Part shown: piece by piece, positions 1 through 7,165 of the stretch | How positions within the stretch are numbered: the stretch's first letter is position 1 | Layout of the letters: the number at the start of each line of letters is the position of its first letter | Assembly (NCBI GenBank): GCA_020026075.1 | Contig: JAHHQZ010000035.1 | Location: 1 to 18,721, forward strand | Direction of reading: 5' to 3' | Length of the DNA: 18,721 nucleotides | From: Actinobacillus sp. | GTDB lineage: Bacteria; Pseudomonadota; Gammaproteobacteria; Enterobacterales; Pasteurellaceae | The notes under the pieces: model-generated | The model's input: the letters and a program-made list of their open reading frames with translations, nothing else | Told to the model about the DNA's origin: nothing | The model's database searches: none | Program-made: the position numbers and the translations under genes

Positions 1-55
1 GAATACCTGCCTGTCACGCAGGGGGTCGCGGGTTCGAGTCCCGTCCGTTCCGCCA
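1..55 (+). tRNA. tRNA-Asp (GTC), 3' part
   Basis: This is the 3' three quarters of a tRNA; the acceptor 5' strand and most of the D arm lie before the window. The anticodon stem CCTGC/GCAGG (6-10 and 18-22) encloses a seven-base loop with anticodon GTC at 13-15, which reads aspartate codons. The T arm carries GGTTCGAGTCC and the gene ends in an encoded CCA at 53-55. It is followed after 44 bases by yqhA on the same strand. Confidence 0.95.
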
Positions 56-99
56 CTTTCCTTCTCTTTTTTTATTATTCTTATTTTCAAAGGCACAAT

Positions 100-636
100 A
101 TGTTAGAGAAATGTATTGAACGTACGCTGTTTGCAACACGCTGGCTCCTTGCCCCACTCTATTTAGTAATGTCACTTGTGCTACTGGCTTTGGGCTATGT
201 TTTTCTGCAAGAAATTTGGCATATGATCACCCACTTAAACACAATGAAAGAAACGGATTTCATTTTAATCTGCTTAACCCTTGTGGATATGCTGCTCATC
301 GCAGGTTTAATCGTGATGGTGATGTTTTCAGGCTATGAAAATTTTGTATCCAAGCTCGACAAAGCGGGCGACACATCGCAAATCAAATGGCTCACCCATT
401 TGGATTCAGGCACATTAAAGCTCAAAGTTTCAGCATCCATTGTCGCCATTTCGGCAATTTTTCTCTTAAAAAAATATATGATGATCGATGAAATTTTAGC
501 AAATCTTCCAGCCAACGCCTCCGTGTTCCAAAACCCGTTGTTCTGGCAAACCTTAATTCATTTAGTGTTCGTGGTATCCGCCGTACTGCTTGCCCTCGTG
601 GATCGTGTGGCATTCGCCAAGCACCGCAGCCACTAA
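100..636 (+). CDS. yqhA: UPF0114 family inner-membrane protein YqhA
   Basis: A 178-residue membrane protein of the UPF0114 (YqhA) family, whose function is not established. Family identity rests on the N-terminal block ATRWLLAPLYLVMSL and the block LIVMVMFSGYENFVSKLD near residues 71-88, which closely match E. coli YqhA as I remember it (about 164 residues). I see four hydrophobic stretches, near residues 13-38, 52-78, 108-125 and 147-168, consistent with an integral inner-membrane protein. The ATG at 100 has AAAGG about seven bases upstream. It stands alone between tRNA-Asp and the convergent cmoB gene and could be transcribed by read-through from the tRNA, since I see no clear promoter in the 44-base gap. 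A hairpin with a T tract follows the stop. Confidence 0.9.
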   Translation: MLEKCIERTLFATRWLLAPLYLVMSLVLLALGYVFLQEIWHMITHLNTMKETDFILICLTLVDMLLIAGLIVMVMFSGYENFVSKLDKAGDTSQIKWLTHLDSGTLKLKVSASIVAISAIFLLKKYMMIDEILANLPANASVFQNPLFWQTLIHLVFVVSAVLLALVDRVAFAKHRSH

Positions 637-661
637 GCCTTTCAAGATTAATAAACGTTAA

Positions 662-700
662 TAAAAAAGAACTACGTGCCAAAACGCTAGTCCTTTTTTT
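662..700 (+). terminator. Intrinsic terminator after yqhA
   Basis: AAAAAAGAACTA pairs with TAGTCCTTTTTTT with a single mismatch; an extra CG/CG closes the loop. The run of seven T at 694-700 gives the U tract in the yqhA direction. The matching A run at 663-668 means it may also work weakly for cmoB transcripts arriving from the other side. Confidence 0.7.
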
Positions 701-702
701 GT

Positions 703-744
703 AGGCCGGAATTTTTGCCAAAATTTTGCAAAATATTCCAGCCT
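703..744. repeat. Intergenic nested palindrome, copy A
   Basis: A 42-base copy of the window's dispersed repeat. The outer arms AGGCCGGAAT and ATTCCAGCCT flank the inner palindrome CAAAATTTTG. One arm pair is C opposite A when read on this strand; on the opposite strand, the direction of cmoB transcripts, the same pair is a G-U wobble. No T tract follows on either side, so it is not a standard intrinsic terminator by itself. Confidence 0.85.
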
Positions 745-758
745 GTCTGATCTTGATT

Positions 759-1736
759 TTATTTATTCGCCAAAATCACCGCACGTTTCGGTGCTGGGTA
801 GCCTTCGATGGTTAGATTTGGATTGCTTGGATCTAAAAAATCCGCCAAGCTTTCATTTTCCAGCCAATCGGTTTTGCGTTGCTCTTCGCAAGTGGTGGTC
901 GCCACGTCCACGCAACGAATATTTTTAAAGCCGGTTTTGCCAAGCCATTTCATCAACGCCGCCACAGAAGGAATGCAAAACACATTTTTCATTTTGGCGT
1001 AGCGGTCAAGTGGCACCAGCATGGTGTTTTCATCGCCGTCTACAACCAGCGTTTCCAGCACTAACTCGCCGCCAGTTGCCAGTTGATCTTTTAATTGGCT
1101 CAAATGCTCAAACGGCGACTTGCGATGATACAGCACGCCCATTGAAAAAACGGTGTCGAACACGCCCAGCGGCTGCATTGCCTCAATGCCGATAGGAATT
1201 AAATTCGCACGGCGATCGCCATTTAAGTAGTAACGCACGGCCTCAAATTGACATAGAAAAAGCGCCGTTGGGTCGATACCCACCACTATTTTCGCCCCTT
1301 CGCCCACCATTCGCCACATATGGTATCCGCTGCCGCAGCCCACATCTAACACTAGGCGATCTTTTAGCGGCGCTAAATGCGGTAGTAAGCGATCCCATTT
1401 GAAATCACTGCGCCACTCGCAATCCACGTGAATATCAAACAGATGATAAGGCCCCTTACGCCACGGCTGTAATTGCATTAGCTGGTGTGTCAAACCCTGC
1501 ATAAGTCCAGCGGATAACGGCTCGCTGGTTTCTGCACGCACGGCGTTTTTTAAATCGATGGTCTGCGCTGGAATATTGGGTAAATTTTCTAATACTTTCA
1601 ACCATTTCGCATAATGACCGTGCGGTTCTTTTTGCCACGCACTTAATAAAGCGGGCAAGGTTTCAAGCCAAGATGCAAGCGTTGTTTGTGCAATTTGTGC
1701 ATAAAAAGGACGAAAATCTACGCCTGCTTTGGGCAT
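759..1736 (-). CDS. cmoB: tRNA U34 carboxymethyltransferase CmoB
   Basis: CmoB transfers a carboxymethyl group from carboxy-S-adenosylmethionine to 5-hydroxyuridine at position 34 of certain tRNAs, giving cmo5U, which widens wobble decoding. The Rossmann-type motif DVGCGSGYHMW begins at residue 131; WRKGPYHLF, CEWRSDFKWDR, FSMGVLYHRKSP and the C-terminal EGYPAPKRAV are CmoB signatures. From the ATG at 1736 the protein is 325 residues, against about 323 in E. coli, and it enters the conserved DFRPFY start after only five residues. Two in-frame ATGs upstream (1778 and 1811) would add 14 or 25 residues; none of the three has a convincing ribosome-binding site. The added stretch is partly encoded by a fragment of the intergenic repeat, so I prefer the shortest form, but the start is uncertain. 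CmoA, which makes the substrate, is not in the window. Confidence 0.93.
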   Translation of the reverse strand: MPKAGVDFRPFYAQIAQTTLASWLETLPALLSAWQKEPHGHYAKWLKVLENLPNIPAQTIDLKNAVRAETSEPLSAGLMQGLTHQLMQLQPWRKGPYHLFDIHVDCEWRSDFKWDRLLPHLAPLKDRLVLDVGCGSGYHMWRMVGEGAKIVVGIDPTALFLCQFEAVRYYLNGDRRANLIPIGIEAMQPLGVFDTVFSMGVLYHRKSPFEHLSQLKDQLATGGELVLETLVVDGDENTMLVPLDRYAKMKNVFCIPSVAALMKWLGKTGFKNIRCVDVATTTCEEQRKTDWLENESLADFLDPSNPNLTIEGYPAPKRAVILANK

Positions 1737-1742
1737 AGTGTG

Positions 1743-1769
1743 AAGGTCGGAATTTTGAGGGAAATTTTG
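1743..1769. repeat. Partial intergenic repeat over the cmoB 5' end
   Basis: AAGGTCGGAATTTT, a left arm of the dispersed repeat, is followed by GAAATTTTG, a degraded version of the inner palindrome; the right arm is missing. It lies directly upstream of the preferred cmoB start on the opposite strand, inside the alternative N-terminal extension. Confidence 0.6.
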
Positions 1770-1909
1770 TTCAATCATAAAAAAATTATTATCAGAAAAA
1801 TAGGCGGTCATTCTACGTTATTTCCACCATTCTCGCCATTTACTGCTAGGATATTTTGCCCCTTTTCGGTAGACTAGCCCGCAATTTTTACTTATTTTTA
1901 GACATGTTT

Positions 1910-3385
1910 ATGGATACCGTAGAATTACTCGTCAACGTCAACCCCAACGAAACTCGCATAGCCCTTGTGGAAAATGGAATGCTCAAAGAAATTCAAATCG
2001 AACGTAGCGACCAGCAAGGGATCGTAAGCAATATTTACAAAGGCAAAGTCACTCGAGTGCTACCTGGAATGCAGTCGGCTTTTGTAGATATTGGCTTAGA
2101 AAAAGCAGGCTTTCTGCATGTTTCTGATATTGTGTCGCATACGGAATGCGTGGACGAAAATGAACAGAAACAGTTTGTCGCCAAAGACATCGCCCAGTTG
2201 GTGCGCGAAGGGCAAGACATTGTGGTGCAAGTGGTGAAAGATCCCATTGGCACGAAAGGAGCGAAACTCACAACAGACATCACGCTCCCCTCTCGCTATC
2301 TCGTTTTTATGCCAGAAAATAGTCACGTAGGCGTATCGCAGCGCATTGATAGCGAAGAAGAACGCGCTCGCCTGAAAGCCCTTGTAGAGCCTCATTGCGA
2401 TGAGCTTGGCGGTTTTATCGTACGAACTGCCGCAGAAGGGGCAAGCGAGGCGGAACTCAAACAGGATATTGATTTCCTAAAACGTTTATGGCGCAAAGTG
2501 CTAGACCGCCGTTCTCGCCGCAAATCCCCTACGAGCCTTTACAGCGAACTCGCCGTGACCCAGCGCTTGTTGCGAGATTTTATCGGCAAAAAATTTGATT
2601 CCATTTATATTGACTCTCAGCATTGTTTCCAAGAAGTGCAAAAATTCACTACCGCACTAATGCCCGAACTCACCAACAATGTGAAATATTACCAAGGGGA
2701 ACAACCTTTATTTGACGTGTACAACATTGAAAGCGGCATAAAACAGGCATTACATCCTCGTGTAAACCTGAAATCTGGCGGTTATTTAGTCATCGAACAA
2801 ACGGAGGCGATGACCACTATCGACATCAACACTGGTGCATTCGTGGGGCATCGCAACCTTGAAGAAACCATTTTCAATACGAACATCGAGGCCACAAAAA
2901 CCATCGCTCAACAGCTACAATTACGCAATTTAGGCGGAATGATTTTAATCGACTTCATTGATATGCAAATCCCCGAACACCGTGAGCGTGTGCTGGAATC
3001 CCTAAAAGAGGCTTTAGCCCAAGACCGTGTAAAAACCAACGTCAACGGCTTTACCCAGCTCGGTTTAGTGGAAATGACACGCAAACGCCAACGTGAAAGC
3101 CTTGAACACATTCTCTGTTGCGAATGCCCAACCTGCGGCGGACGTGGCAGCGTCAAAAGCGTAGAAACCGTCTGCTATGAAATCAGCCGTGAAATTCTGC
3201 GAGTACATCACCAATTTAAAAGCGAGCAATTTGTGGTGTACGCCTCTCCTGCTGTGGCCAGCTACCTTATCCAAGAAGAACAGCACGCCCTTATCGCCGA
3301 ACTGGAAATGTTCATCGGCAAAGAAATTCACATCAAAACCGAAAACTTCTACACCCAAGAACAATTTGATGTAGTAGTGATGTAA
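1910..3385 (+). CDS. rng: Ribonuclease G
   Basis: RNase G is a single-strand-specific endoribonuclease of the RNase E/G family, acting on the 5' end of 16S rRNA and on some mRNAs in the cytoplasm. From the ATG at 1910 it is 491 residues, the family length (489 in E. coli), starting MDTVELLVNVNPNETRIAL. An S1 domain covers roughly residues 35-130 (GIVSNIYKGKVTRVLPGMQ). The catalytic metal-binding aspartates are D305 in TTIDINTGAF and D348 in LIDFIDMQ. The zinc-link cysteines are C406 and C409 in CPTCGGRG. No C-terminal degradosome scaffold is present, which separates it from RNase E. An ATG at 1904 and an in-frame ATG at 1856 are possible but add residues the family lacks; the ribosome-binding site is weak for all. 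It is divergent from cmoB. A small hairpin (TCCTGC/GCAGGA, 3411-3434) and repeat copy B follow. Confidence 0.96.
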   Translation: MDTVELLVNVNPNETRIALVENGMLKEIQIERSDQQGIVSNIYKGKVTRVLPGMQSAFVDIGLEKAGFLHVSDIVSHTECVDENEQKQFVAKDIAQLVREGQDIVVQVVKDPIGTKGAKLTTDITLPSRYLVFMPENSHVGVSQRIDSEEERARLKALVEPHCDELGGFIVRTAAEGASEAELKQDIDFLKRLWRKVLDRRSRRKSPTSLYSELAVTQRLLRDFIGKKFDSIYIDSQHCFQEVQKFTTALMPELTNNVKYYQGEQPLFDVYNIESGIKQALHPRVNLKSGGYLVIEQTEAMTTIDINTGAFVGHRNLEETIFNTNIEATKTIAQQLQLRNLGGMILIDFIDMQIPEHRERVLESLKEALAQDRVKTNVNGFTQLGLVEMTRKRQRESLEHILCCECPTCGGRGSVKSVETVCYEISREILRVHHQFKSEQFVVYASPAVASYLIQEEQHALIAELEMFIGKEIHIKTENFYTQEQFDVVVM

Positions 3386-3483
3386 CCTTCACCCCATTGC
3401 TCGCAATAGATCCTGCACCATATCTTCCGCAGGATTTAACCTTAGCAACCGTATTTTGCGATTGCCTTCCTTAACCTAAGAAT

Positions 3484-3527
3484 AAGGCTGGAATTTTCAT
3501 CAAAATTTTGACAAAAATTCCGGCCTT
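3484..3527. repeat. Intergenic nested palindrome, copy B
   Basis: AAGGCTGGAATTTT and AAAATTCCGGCCTT flank the inner CAAAATTTTG. It lies between the converging 3' ends of rng and dcuB. One arm pair is U opposite G, a wobble, in the rng direction, and A opposite C, a mismatch, in the dcuB direction. A short ATTTTT follows on the rng side, so it could help terminate rng. Confidence 0.85.
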
Positions 3528-3544
3528 CAATTTTTCACACCATC

Positions 3545-4879
3545 TTAACGAATAATCATTTCTGCGATGAATACGCCGCTGATACAAGCGGTGACGACGC
3601 CGATTAAACCCGGAGCCATAAAACTGTGGTTAAAGTAGAACTTACCAATTTTCGTGGTGCCTGTTACGTCAAAGTTAATGGTAGCAATGTCAGACGGATA
3701 GTTTGGAATGAAGAAATAACCATAAGTTGCAGGCATTAAACCGATAAGCAGCGGTGCTGGCAGCCCTAAGCCAATGCCGACAGGTAACATCATTACGGCA
3801 GTGGCGGCTTGGCTGTTGATCACCACAGACACGATGAACAAGGCAAAGGCGAACGTCCACGGCTGGCTTCTTACCATTTCGGTAACGGCAGCTTTAAATT
3901 CTGGCATTGCAAATTGGAAGTAGGTGTCGCTCATCCACGCGATCCCAAAAATCGCAATGGCGGCCACCATTCCTGATTTAAACACTACGCCATTTGGCAC
4001 ATTTTGCGGATGGGTTTTCGTAGCAAGCAAAATCAATCCACCAAAACAAAGCATCATCATTTGGATAATCAAGGACATTGAAATTGGTTTTTTCGCATCG
4101 CCAATAGTGCGAATTTCAGGCAATATCGCTACCGCTACAATAGCAACCAAAGACAACACGAACAGCCACAGGGCGATTTTCGCCTCTTTTGGTAGAATAT
4201 CGTTTAACGAGGTGCTTTCTGCGTTCAAAATGCGGTCACGCCAAATAGGATCTTTCAAACGTGCTTGGTAGACAGGATCTTGTTCTAATTCTTTACCACG
4301 ACGTGTGCTGTAAAGAGAAAGGGCGAGCGTGCCAAGAAACGTTGCAGGAATGGTAACAGCGATAATACCAAGCAACGTCACGTGTTCATAACCTGGTAAT
4401 TTGGTAATTTGTGCTAAATAATACACAACCGCAGCGGATAGCGGGCTGGCGGTAATAGACAACTGCGAGGCCACAGAGGCTGCTGCCATTGGGCGTTCAG
4501 GACGAATGTTATTTTTTAGCGCAATATCACCAATGATCGGCATAATGGAATACACAGAATGTCCCGTGCCAAGCATTACGGTCATAATGTATGTGGTAAT
4601 TGGTCCTAAAAAAGTAATGCGTTTGGGATTACGGCGCAGGATTCTCTCCGCAATTTGCAACATATATTTTAAGCCACCAGCCGCCTCCAAAATGGACGCA
4701 CAGGTTACCACCGCCAAAATAATTAACATTACGTTAACAGGCGGTTTCCCTGCTGGCATACGGAAGATGAATACTTCAATCACCAACCCAATACCTGAAA
4801 CCACCCCCAAGCCAATACCGCCAAAACGTGAACCGATGTACAGCATCAACAGTAAAAATAAAAATTCTAAGTACAGCAT
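3545..4879 (-). CDS. dcuB: Anaerobic C4-dicarboxylate transporter DcuB
   Basis: Inner-membrane carrier of the Dcu (DcuA/DcuB) family, which exchanges fumarate, malate or aspartate for succinate during anaerobic fumarate respiration. The 444-residue protein is hydrophobic throughout; the opening MLYLEFLFLLLMLYIGSRFG, the block VTCASILEAAGGLKYMLQ, the loop GTGHSVYSIMPIIGD and RPERPMAAASVASQ are strongly DcuB-like. The start is the ATG at 4879, preceded by GGAG six bases upstream; an upstream in-frame TTG at 4891 lies across that ribosome-binding site and is not the start. It pairs functionally with aspA about 4 kb away, which produces fumarate. I found no convincing FNR or CRP site in the 180 bases upstream. 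DcuA is the alternative name; DcuB is favoured by sequence feel only. Confidence 0.9.
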   Translation of the reverse strand: MLYLEFLFLLLMLYIGSRFGGIGLGVVSGIGLVIEVFIFRMPAGKPPVNVMLIILAVVTCASILEAAGGLKYMLQIAERILRRNPKRITFLGPITTYIMTVMLGTGHSVYSIMPIIGDIALKNNIRPERPMAAASVASQLSITASPLSAAVVYYLAQITKLPGYEHVTLLGIIAVTIPATFLGTLALSLYSTRRGKELEQDPVYQARLKDPIWRDRILNAESTSLNDILPKEAKIALWLFVLSLVAIVAVAILPEIRTIGDAKKPISMSLIIQMMMLCFGGLILLATKTHPQNVPNGVVFKSGMVAAIAIFGIAWMSDTYFQFAMPEFKAAVTEMVRSQPWTFAFALFIVSVVINSQAATAVMMLPVGIGLGLPAPLLIGLMPATYGYFFIPNYPSDIATINFDVTGTTKIGKFYFNHSFMAPGLIGVVTACISGVFIAEMIIR

Positions 4880-4994
4880 ACGTTGCTCCAATCAATCAAA
4901 AATCAGAGATATTTTAAAAATCCTTATCATTAACGCAATGTGTGCAAATAAATTCTATTTCGATTATGAGAAAAGTTAAATTATCTGTTACACA

Positions 4995-5043
4995 GCCGTA
5001 ATATTGTTGGGAAAATTTTGTGATTTTTAGCTAAAATTTCGGC
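4995..5043. repeat. Degenerate copy of the intergenic repeat upstream of dcuB
   Basis: GCCGTAATATT at one end and AAAATTTCGGC at the other, with GAAAATTTTG between, resemble the nested palindrome with an altered, lengthened middle. It lies 116 bases upstream of the dcuB start and 19 bases before the IS remnant. Apart from this and the IS remnant, the stretch 4880-5062 shows no recognisable promoter or gene. Confidence 0.45.
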
Positions 5044-5118
5044 ATAAAAAACCACACAAATTTGATCTGCCCCCAAAAGTTGGACTAAACAGTCAACTAA
5101 TTAAGGTGCAGATTTTTT

Positions 5119-5269
5119 ATGACCAAATACAATCCGTATTTTAGAATTGGAAGCAGAAAATGCCATTTTAAAAAAAGTTGCTGGTACTCAACCAAGCAAA
5201 TTTGCTTGGTATCACCCTCCATATCCAGCAACATTAATCAACAATAAGCATTTGCCTACGATTAAATGA
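5119..5269 (+). pseudogene. Transposase OrfA fragment, internally deleted
   Basis: An ATG at 5119 opens MTKYNPYF, typical of an IS3-family OrfA N terminus. At about 5141 the reading frame that resembles OrfA shifts by one: the new frame reads LELEAENAILKKVAG, the heptad leucine-zipper that closes OrfA in this family, then continues with residues I do not recognise to a TGA at 5267-5269. The helix-turn-helix region that should lie between these two parts is gone. It cannot encode a working transposase. Confidence 0.65.
5177..5232. repeat. Nested hairpin with a perfect 20-bp palindrome
   Basis: A perfect palindrome ACCAAGCAAATTTGCTTGGT occupies 5191-5210. It is enclosed by a further 8-bp inverted repeat, GTTGCTGG at 5177-5184 and CCAGCAAC at 5225-5232. 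It lies inside the tail of the IS remnant, after the coiled-coil residues. Its origin is unknown. Confidence 0.7.
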
Positions 5270-5298
5270 GGAAAACTGCTAGTTTGCTTAGGTTAAGG

Positions 5299-5344
5299 GT
5301 AGGTCGGAATTTTTGCCAAAATTTTGCAAAATATTCCGACCTAC
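5299..5344. repeat. Intergenic nested palindrome, copy C
   Basis: The longest and cleanest copy: GTAGGTCGGAAT and ATTCCGACCTAC are perfect inverted arms around the inner CAAAATTTTG. The arm carries a T-A pair where copies D, E and F have C-G, a compensatory change. It ends 15 bases past the yjeM stop codon. The yjeM transcript would meet no T tract after it. Confidence 0.9.
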
Positions 5345-5359
5345 GATTTTACCACACGT

Positions 5360-6868
5360 TTATTTCACGTTGCCTTGACGCTTTTGGTGACGGCTGTAAA
5401 CCATATAGCCAACGATGGCAAAGAATACTGGACCGCATACCATTGCGATGGATTGGAATAATCCGCCGTTTGAATCTTGAACGGTTGGTTCAATGATGGC
5501 GAAAAAGTTAGCAAAGCCTACAATTACCGTAACGACAACGGCAAAAATAGTCGCTCTGCGTTGAGTTTTGAACACCATAAATGACTGCCCAAATTCGCCC
5601 GCCAGTTGTTTTTTCTTAAAGAAAATAAAGGCAATCGCCAAGAACATATAAGGAATGGACATTGCAACGTTGGTCATTAGGATAAGCACTCGGAAGAATT
5701 GAGATGCATTTTGTCCGCCAAAAGAAACAAAGGCGATAATCACCACAACCAACAACGCTTGCGCCCACATTGCATTCGCTGGCATATCGTTTTTATTGAT
5801 TCGGCATAATTTTTCCGGCCAAATGCCTTTTGGTGAACCTTGAATCAGCGTGCGTAACGGCGAGTACGATAAAATAAAGAGCGCACTCACTAAGGCAATA
5901 AACATCGAAGCTCCCACATAGCGTGCCATCCAGTTACCTAAAATAACCGCAGTCGCTTGGTCAGCACCAAAGCTTAGCCCCAACTGATAACCTAAGTTAT
6001 TTAAAACCACATAAGCCACATTCCCCATATGCACTTTATCGTGGCCTAGCAACTCGCCCCAGTTAGTGAAGGCACCACAAGCAAGAATACCGAGTGCATA
6101 GCCAAGTACTACAACAGCTGCGGCAATCAGAATACCTTTCGGGAAGTTCTTTTCAGGGTTTTCCGTTTCATCCGCTAAAGAACCAATGGCCTCCAATCCG
6201 CCAAAGGAAAAAATGGCAAAGGTCAAAAATGCCAGCATTCCCAATGTTGATTGATACTCTACCATTGGCGAAACAGTAAATGACTGGGCGATATTCTCAA
6301 TCGGCTGAGCTAAATGACCATTTTTTAAATACACAATTAAGCCACCAGCCAATAAAACCACATTTAAAAATGCAGTAGCAATCCCGCCAACCGTTGCCAC
6401 TTTACTAATATTACCCAACCCTCGACTGCCAACAGCAGTAACAAACAGCATCAAGAAAATCCCCAACAAACCTAAGGTTTGCACAGAATTTAATCCGAAA
6501 AGCGACCAAGATGCCGTTTGATCCTGTCCATAAAAAGCATAACTTAGCACCAACCACAGGCTCGAACTCACAGACACCATCCACACCGCATAAGAGGCGT
6601 ACCACATAAACGTCCCAATAAAGGCAAAGCGACCGCCGACAGATTTATCCATCCACGAAAGAATTCCCCCTTTTTCTTTACGAAAAGCGGCACCGTATTC
6701 TGAAATCATAAACGCATAGGGAATAAAAAAGAGTAACGCAGTGAAAAAGTACCAAGGAATGGCGGCATAACCCATTAAATAAAACGAACGAGGCATATTG
6801 GCAAAGCCATACACCGAAGAAAAAATCATCAAGATTAATGCAATAAGCGATAATTTCTTTTTAGACAT
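5360..6868 (-). CDS. yjeM: YjeM-like APC-superfamily amino-acid permease
   Basis: A 502-residue inner-membrane permease of the APC superfamily, close to E. coli YjeM (about 500 residues), in the group related to glutamate:GABA antiporters. Its substrate is not known. Shared blocks include SSVYGFANMPRSFYLMGY, GGILSWMDKSVGGRFAFIGTFMW, FGGLEAIGSLADETENPEKNFPKGI (residues about 223-247) and YSPLRTLIQGSPKGIWPE. About twelve hydrophobic segments are spread over the length, and the protein ends in a short basic tail, RHQKRQGNVK. The ATG at 6868 has AAAGGA about eight bases upstream. It is transcribed away from prfC, with a CRP-like site and an extended -10 upstream, and towards the IS remnant. The name comes from remembered similarity; a generic amino-acid permease call is the safe fallback. 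Confidence 0.85.
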   Translation of the reverse strand: MSKKKLSLIALILMIFSSVYGFANMPRSFYLMGYAAIPWYFFTALLFFIPYAFMISEYGAAFRKEKGGILSWMDKSVGGRFAFIGTFMWYASYAVWMVSVSSSLWLVLSYAFYGQDQTASWSLFGLNSVQTLGLLGIFLMLFVTAVGSRGLGNISKVATVGGIATAFLNVVLLAGGLIVYLKNGHLAQPIENIAQSFTVSPMVEYQSTLGMLAFLTFAIFSFGGLEAIGSLADETENPEKNFPKGILIAAAVVVLGYALGILACGAFTNWGELLGHDKVHMGNVAYVVLNNLGYQLGLSFGADQATAVILGNWMARYVGASMFIALVSALFILSYSPLRTLIQGSPKGIWPEKLCRINKNDMPANAMWAQALLVVVIIAFVSFGGQNASQFFRVLILMTNVAMSIPYMFLAIAFIFFKKKQLAGEFGQSFMVFKTQRRATIFAVVVTVIVGFANFFAIIEPTVQDSNGGLFQSIAMVCGPVFFAIVGYMVYSRHQKRQGNVK

Positions 6869-6905
6869 AAATAATCCTTTGGAGTAGTCGATTTCAAGGC
6901 GGAAA

Positions 6906-6947
6906 AGGATACCACTTTACGCAAAATTTTTTGTGAGAAAGATCATA
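6906..6947 (-). promoter_or_regulatory. CRP-like site and extended -10 upstream of yjeM
   Basis: TGTGA GAAAGA TCATA at 6932-6947 matches the CRP consensus in nine of ten defined positions. On the minus strand TGGTATCCT (TATCCT at 6906-6911) is an extended -10. With a start near 6899, the centre of the palindrome would sit close to -40.5, near the class II position. Predicted from sequence only. Confidence 0.5.
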
Positions 6948-7005
6948 CAATTTTTTGATTTTTTGCATTGACGACAAAAAACCAAACACGTTTTCGCCGA
7001 TTCGC

Positions 7006-7051
7006 CTACGCCGGAATATTTCACAAAATTTTGGCAAAAATTCCGGCCTAG
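7006..7051. repeat. Intergenic nested palindrome, copy D
   Basis: CTACGCCGGAAT and ATTCCGGCCTAG, with one mismatch, flank the inner CAAAATTTTG. This copy lies in the divergent gap between the starts of yjeM and prfC, where no transcript needs terminating. It would be transcribed, if at all, in a 5' leader. Confidence 0.85.
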
Positions 7052-7165
7052 CTTTCCTTGTCCTTTTCTTTCAAAAATTAAAGTTTTTTTGTAGAATGGT
7101 GAGCTTTGTAAGGCGATTTCATCGTATTTTAACCACCCTTTTTATCCTTTTTAAGCGAAATTTTT

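Larger units (their letters stand above)
5063..5269 (+). mobile_element. Deleted remnant of an IS3-type element
   Basis: The first 54 bases, from TGATCTGC at 5063 to about 5115, match the element tip at 18668-18721 with one missing base and one substitution. The tip runs into an ATG at 5119 after AAGGTGCAG. What follows is a short start of a transposase OrfA joined out of frame to an OrfA coiled-coil tail, so the centre of orfA has been lost. No orfB (DDE integrase) and no right end are visible before yjeM. The right boundary at 5269 is where the coiled-coil frame stops and is approximate. IS3 family, possibly IS150-like, is an inference from the tip and the leucine-zipper residues. Confidence 0.75.

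Noticed and set aside
1856..1909. RNase G starting at 1856 (ATG), 18 residues earlier.
   Set aside because: The added residues resemble no RNase G, and no ribosome-binding site precedes that ATG; the family begins at the ATG at 1910.
4880..4891. An upstream TTG start for dcuB.
   Set aside because: It overlaps the GGAG that serves the ATG at 4879, and homologues begin MLYLEF.
4880..5062. FNR or CRP site upstream of dcuB, expected for an anaerobic transporter.
   Set aside because: The best A/T-rich candidates (near 4893 and 5018) keep too few consensus bases. Regulation may exist but I cannot show it.
5177..5232. An integron attC site, suggested by the nested inverted repeat.
   Set aside because: The core-site pattern (RYYYAAC at one end and GTTRRRY at the other) is not in the proper order, and there is no cassette or integrase.
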